Assembly: GCA_950295325.1 (NCBI GenBank)
Contig: OX485804.1
Span: 32,366,001-32,430,000 of the forward strand
Length of the DNA: 64,000 nt
Source of the DNA: Polytrichum commune
Lineage: Eukaryota > Streptophyta > Polytrichopsida > Polytrichales > Polytrichaceae
Reading direction: 5' to 3'
Made by a program: the position numbers and the translations under genes. Shown piece after piece: positions 59,765 through 64,000 of this stretch; position 1 is the first letter of the stretch, and each line of letters opens with the position of its first letter. The notes beneath the pieces are model-generated. The model saw only the letters and a list, made by a program, of their open reading frames with translations. It searched no databases and was not told where the DNA came from.

Positions 59765-61833
59765 TAAACCAGCAAAGCGAATGAAGAGGAAAAATCACAT
59801 AACAAACACCCCAGGACATTGAAGCGCGTTAAAAAACGAACCCAATTTGGTTCGACGAAATTCTGCATCGTGCTCCAATGAATGGGAATAGAACGCGTAA
59901 CAGAAAAGTTTATACCCCTGCCAAAAATCTTGCACCCTACAGACACACAGTCGTTGATGAATGAAACAAATAGACATACAGTAATCCACAACGTTGCAAT
60001 CTGGAGGTATGCAAGCAAATCAAAGTGTGTGCAAAGTGTGTATGCTCGAAGCCCTCAGTGGCGGAGGCTGAGAGCCAAGCCCCTGTGTTTCTGCTGCTCA
60101 CTAACTATTCTCTCAACTTCACCGCATCGAAAGGCAGAAAGGAATGCCGTGTTGATAGCAGAGGCCAGGTCCCAGGATGAAATTGGACCTGCGAAGAATG
60201 AGTGATCTCCATGAACTGCAATGAATTCCAGTTTGTGTGCTGTGTTGACACAGAGGAGACCCGACACACAGCGGCAGGCATGGTCGAGGACCACCCAATC
60301 AACCGCCAGACATAACAGCAATTGTCAATGCACAAGGACTCCCGCGAGGAAGGGCAACCGCTCGGCAAACAGGACGAACACAAAAGAAGCGAGCAACACC
60401 CTGCAGACGTGGGACTGGTCAAAAATCGCGACGAGGATCGGAGAAGGGGATCCCACAGGACCCCGCAGTGTCGACGGCGAAATTGCAGCGCCTTCCAGGA
60501 GCCCAGGGCGGGAATTTTGGACGCTGGCAGTCACAGTTGCTGCGGAACAGGGGAGGTAGGCAGTGCATTCGGCGCAAACAAATTAGTGAGCTCTCTCTGC
60601 CTGGCAGACGTTGTGGGGGGCACAGTACGCAGGAACACAGACAGACAATGGAGGAGGGTGCACAGCAGATTCCATGAACACATGCACACAGAGGACGATG
60701 CCAACACACAACGACACCAAAATTGAAGACAGCTCAGGGGAGACAACGAATGTATCCTGGGTTTCAAATTGCGAACATACAATAAAAACACAGCAGCGGC
60801 ACAATCAGAGCAAACCACCAATCCCCAAGCCCCAGCCCAAGGACTGCTAACTGGGCGGGAAATGGACGTTGACATTGTGCCCATGCCACCGCCGAGGCAG
60901 CTTGCCTATTGAAATCCTCCATGCCAGCGCGCTTGCGGCACAATTTGGAGAGGAAAAAAAATCCCAAAAAAAAATACTGCAATTGCGAAGGACCCTGTCC
61001 AATCCGTCATCGTTGACATGCTAAATTCCAATTTGGAGCACCGGTGCCAGAGTCGCGGAGGTTTGCGGCCCCACACTGGCATGGCCTCGAATTGAATTGC
61101 TGCCGGCCGACCTTCTTCTGGTTCCTCCCTGTGAGCGGCGCACGTGAACTGGACTCGGTGCTTGCTGGACGCGTGCTGCAACCAGCCTCTCGCGGACGCT
61201 TGCGAAGCAGCTCGGCGCCGTTTTCGGGAGTGGCTACTGCCAATTTGTGGCCTGCATCCCTGACCCCACGACCAACCCTAACCACACTTTCTTCAATTGG
61301 AGATGTGGGGGTGGGGCTCCCCTGGGCACCCCGGGGCGATTCGCCGCACTGCGGGCGGGAAGTCCAATTCTACAGCAACCGCTGCGAGGCTGCTTGTAGG
61401 TAGACTGGACAACTCTCCGCGCACAGACCAAGCACAGCGCAAGTCCCCAAACACACAGACATGGCCATCGAAAGAGTCGGGCGGAAAATAAGAAGCAGGA
61501 AGCACTCACCCGAACTGGAGTTCTCGAAGCTCACTGTCAATTGCAGTCGCCGACGCCACCTCCATCGCAGTCCTCACGGATCGGCGCGCATGTGGGTTCG
61601 GAGGGCACTGTGCGCAAAGCTCTCGTGGAGCGGTGGAGTCTCGCGGATGGACTGTTGCTACAGAACCGCGTGGATGAATGTTCGCAAGGCATCCGGTAGA
61701 GAACCGGCCGGTGCGGCCACCGTCCTGGAACCCGGCTCCAGTACCGGGTTGGCTCCCTGTCCGAATAGGAGCTCCCGGGCAGCCACTATTCTTACCCGTG
61801 CCCGGCCCAGCACCGCTTGGTGCGGCCTGGCCC

Positions 61834-64000
61834 TAACCCTCCAAGGCCAAAGGGGTAAAGGATTTTCTAACATGCGTTATACACCTTCTCTGAAGGTTTC
61901 TCAAGAATTAACTTATTGCTAAAGGGAGTTGCGAGACACTACATCAAAGGATCACATCTATACAATTAACAATACACTTTTTTATTTTTAAATGACTTAT
62001 GTTATGAATATTGGAGTTAAAAACTTTGAAAACATATCAAAATCACAAATCTTATTATTTTGATAAGAAACTTGACGAGATATATGTGGTGCCTATATGT
62101 GGTGACCAAGGTGAGCGGGTCTAGAATGAACATTTGTAGGTCTCCACATGTTTTCTCATGACATCAAACATGTAATCGGTACGAGATGATTAGAGAATCT
62201 AATTCAAACATGAATGTATTATCCTCAACGTATTTGAAGCTCGTATGAATATCTAATTCATTGTCTAAGGGAAAGACTTTCTCTCTTCACATACGATCAC
62301 ATTTGTCCCTCCAAACATGCCAAATAGGTTATGTATATAGAACATTGAACAACTTTTGAGTGCCTCGTCTAGTTATATTTTAGATAAATGTCTTTTTGGT
62401 GATCACTTTAGATCCACATACCATTCAAATATGGGTGTACAATTAGCAGAAGTTATTGGCATTGCTTACCTTAAGCAATAGATTCCTCACATGTATCGGA
62501 CATGCCTCATTCGCACGCCATGTAACAAGAGACAGTTGTTCCTTAAAGTTCGAAGGGTATATTTTGAGAATTTGGATTAACTTAAAGTCAAATACGTTCA
62601 ATGTAAGAGAGAGGCAGAGCATTATTCATCCATGTGGGTCGGTTCCATGACACTGGAATATGTCAATTACATTTCACAGGCCCTCGAGTAAAATGGGAAT
62701 GATTGTTTACTATTCATACATGCATGTTGAACTTGGAAATTTGGGTGGAGTTATACTTCATGCAATGTGCGCAAGAATTATTGTTCATCACATGAATATT
62801 CGTATGAAACATTGTTCATCCAAGTATTATCCCCTTCAATTATTATTAGTAGTGGAACTATCATTGAAAACAACCACATTGTTCACACTATTATTACTAT
62901 TCAAACTGCAACTATTCATAATTCATATTGGTGTCAGCTTCTTCCTAATTTTTAAGTTTTTTTCCCATGAAGGTTACTAGATAGTGGAGGCTCGTGTCTT
63001 ATGCTAAATATAGAATGAGACACGGCCATGCAGCTAAATAATGTTATGGACGATGCCAACCTTGGGATGACATGAATGAGGGATGGTTCGACCTTCACCC
63101 TTGATCATAGCGACAAGCTTATATGTGAACCTAAAGTGGGTTTAAGGAGCAATCCTAAAGGCACCCCTAATTTTGCTTATTTGTTGAAGTTCCTTGTGTT
63201 GCCTAATGCATCTCACTATTGTAGCTCCACAATTTATCAACTTTAGAATGTCAATCTTGCTATGATTGGAGTTATTATTGATGCCATGGTCATGGCCCTT
63301 ACTTTGCCAAAGTACTTAGCAACATGATCAAATTGTGACTACCCTAAATAGTCCTATTAGTGTAGGCCATCAATATTTGTTATCTTGAAAATCGATGTGG
63401 GTGACTATTTGATTTTCTTCTACTTTTGTTCTTCAACTTTCAAGGTGTTGGTCATAAATCTTCATGGAGCTTGTGGATAATATATTTGAGATCTTTGACC
63501 TACGTTGTTTCCAACTTAACTAGACAATTAGCGTGGCCCACATTACTTATTTCCACACTAATTTCCGCCCATACTAATAGGAAGATTTAGTGTACCTACC
63601 TAATCCACGCAAAGGGAATTGCACATACAACTTCAAATGGATTCGAGGTGGACTTCATAGTGTCAATGGCAAGCACAACTTAAACATTACATGCACAATA
63701 CTGCAATTGCTTATTTGATTCGATCCAAAACAAATATTTTTGGGGAAATAAATTTCACCACATGGCATTGTGACATCGATCGGGACACAATGATGTCCCA
63801 CATGGAAAGAATGTTTCAACACTCGGTGTGTGAACCCGATCGAATACCCCCCTTACTATTGCATGTAAGGTAGACATCCCTCATTCAATTACTTTTCTTA
63901 ACCGAACGCCGACCTTTGATTAATTTGTGGTCAAGTGTGGCTCCAAAACACAAATACCATAGAGACACATGTTCAAAACTAATTTGAACTATGTGCTGAA
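61834..64000 (+). other. Right-hand spacer with dispersed repeat
   Basis: AT-rich sequence after the Harbinger block. About 62165-62435 is the direct partner of 52640-52945. Only short chance frames follow to the window edge; nothing else recognised. Confidence 0.4.

Larger units (their letters stand above)
53269..61833. mobile_element. Large GC-rich PIF/Harbinger-type transposon (bounds tentative)
   Basis: GC content changes abruptly at about 53270 and 61850. The block contains both proteins of a PIF/Harbinger element. At the edges, GGCCGCACC occurs on the left at 53275-53283 and its complement on the right at 61819-61827, each ending 15 bp from a TAA triplet (53266-53268 and 61834-61836), which would fit the 3-bp TWA/TAA duplication of this superfamily. 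The outer 6 bp of the two ends do not match, so the TIRs are decayed or the bounds are off. The 3.1 kb left of the Myb-like gene and 2.1-2.6 kb right of the transposase have no protein I recognise; long overlapping open frames there reflect high GC. Confidence 0.6.

Overview
This is a stretch of nuclear DNA from a plant. Four spliced genes can be rebuilt exon by exon with GT/AG junctions and consistent reading phase, and they are plant or pan-eukaryotic housekeeping genes: a PPR-SMR protein (cut by the left edge), a DnaJ protein with a DnaJ-X domain, the peroxisomal PTS2 receptor PEX7, and splicing factor SF3A2. A PPR-SMR gene with many introns points to a land plant. I cannot name the species; a seed-free plant is a guess from the mix of transposons.

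Layout. 1-6.3 kb: PPR-SMR gene (+), with two copies of one small fold-back transposon in adjacent introns. 6.3-16.6 kb: repeat-rich spacer holding a 5S rRNA-derived pseudogene, two truncated copies of one LINE family, a tRNA-like SINE with target-site duplication, a 0.38-kb MITE, a decayed L1-like reverse transcriptase relic and a 0.3-kb fold-back. 17.3-23.2 kb: DnaJ-X gene (+), with an in-frame duplication at its start. 26.1-29.9 kb: PEX7 (+), complete. 30.5-33.7 kb: a probable two-exon membrane protein (-) whose intron carries a tandem array of three ~300-bp units. 34.3-38.5 kb: the largest LINE copy, with a 2A-like ribosome-skipping motif and visibly ruined catalytic motifs. 39.1-40.1 kb: a pogo/Tigger-type element with near-perfect TIRs and TA flanks, keeping only a C-terminal transposase ORF. 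45.0-48.7 kb: SF3A2 (-), complete. 49-53.2 kb: a second copy of the 0.38-kb MITE and several fold-back or duplicated repeats. 53.3-61.8 kb: a GC-rich block of about 8.6 kb that looks like one PIF/Harbinger element, with convergent Myb/SANT-like and DDE transposase genes. 61.8-64 kb: AT-rich spacer without a recognised gene.

The genes do not form a pathway: they are independent host loci (organelle RNA metabolism, chaperone, peroxisome import, splicing) separated by transposon graveyards. The most interesting leads are the LINE family with its 2A-like motif (three copies in different decay states), the large Harbinger element with unexplained flanks and an extra ORF, the intronic tandem array, and the duplicated DnaJ start.
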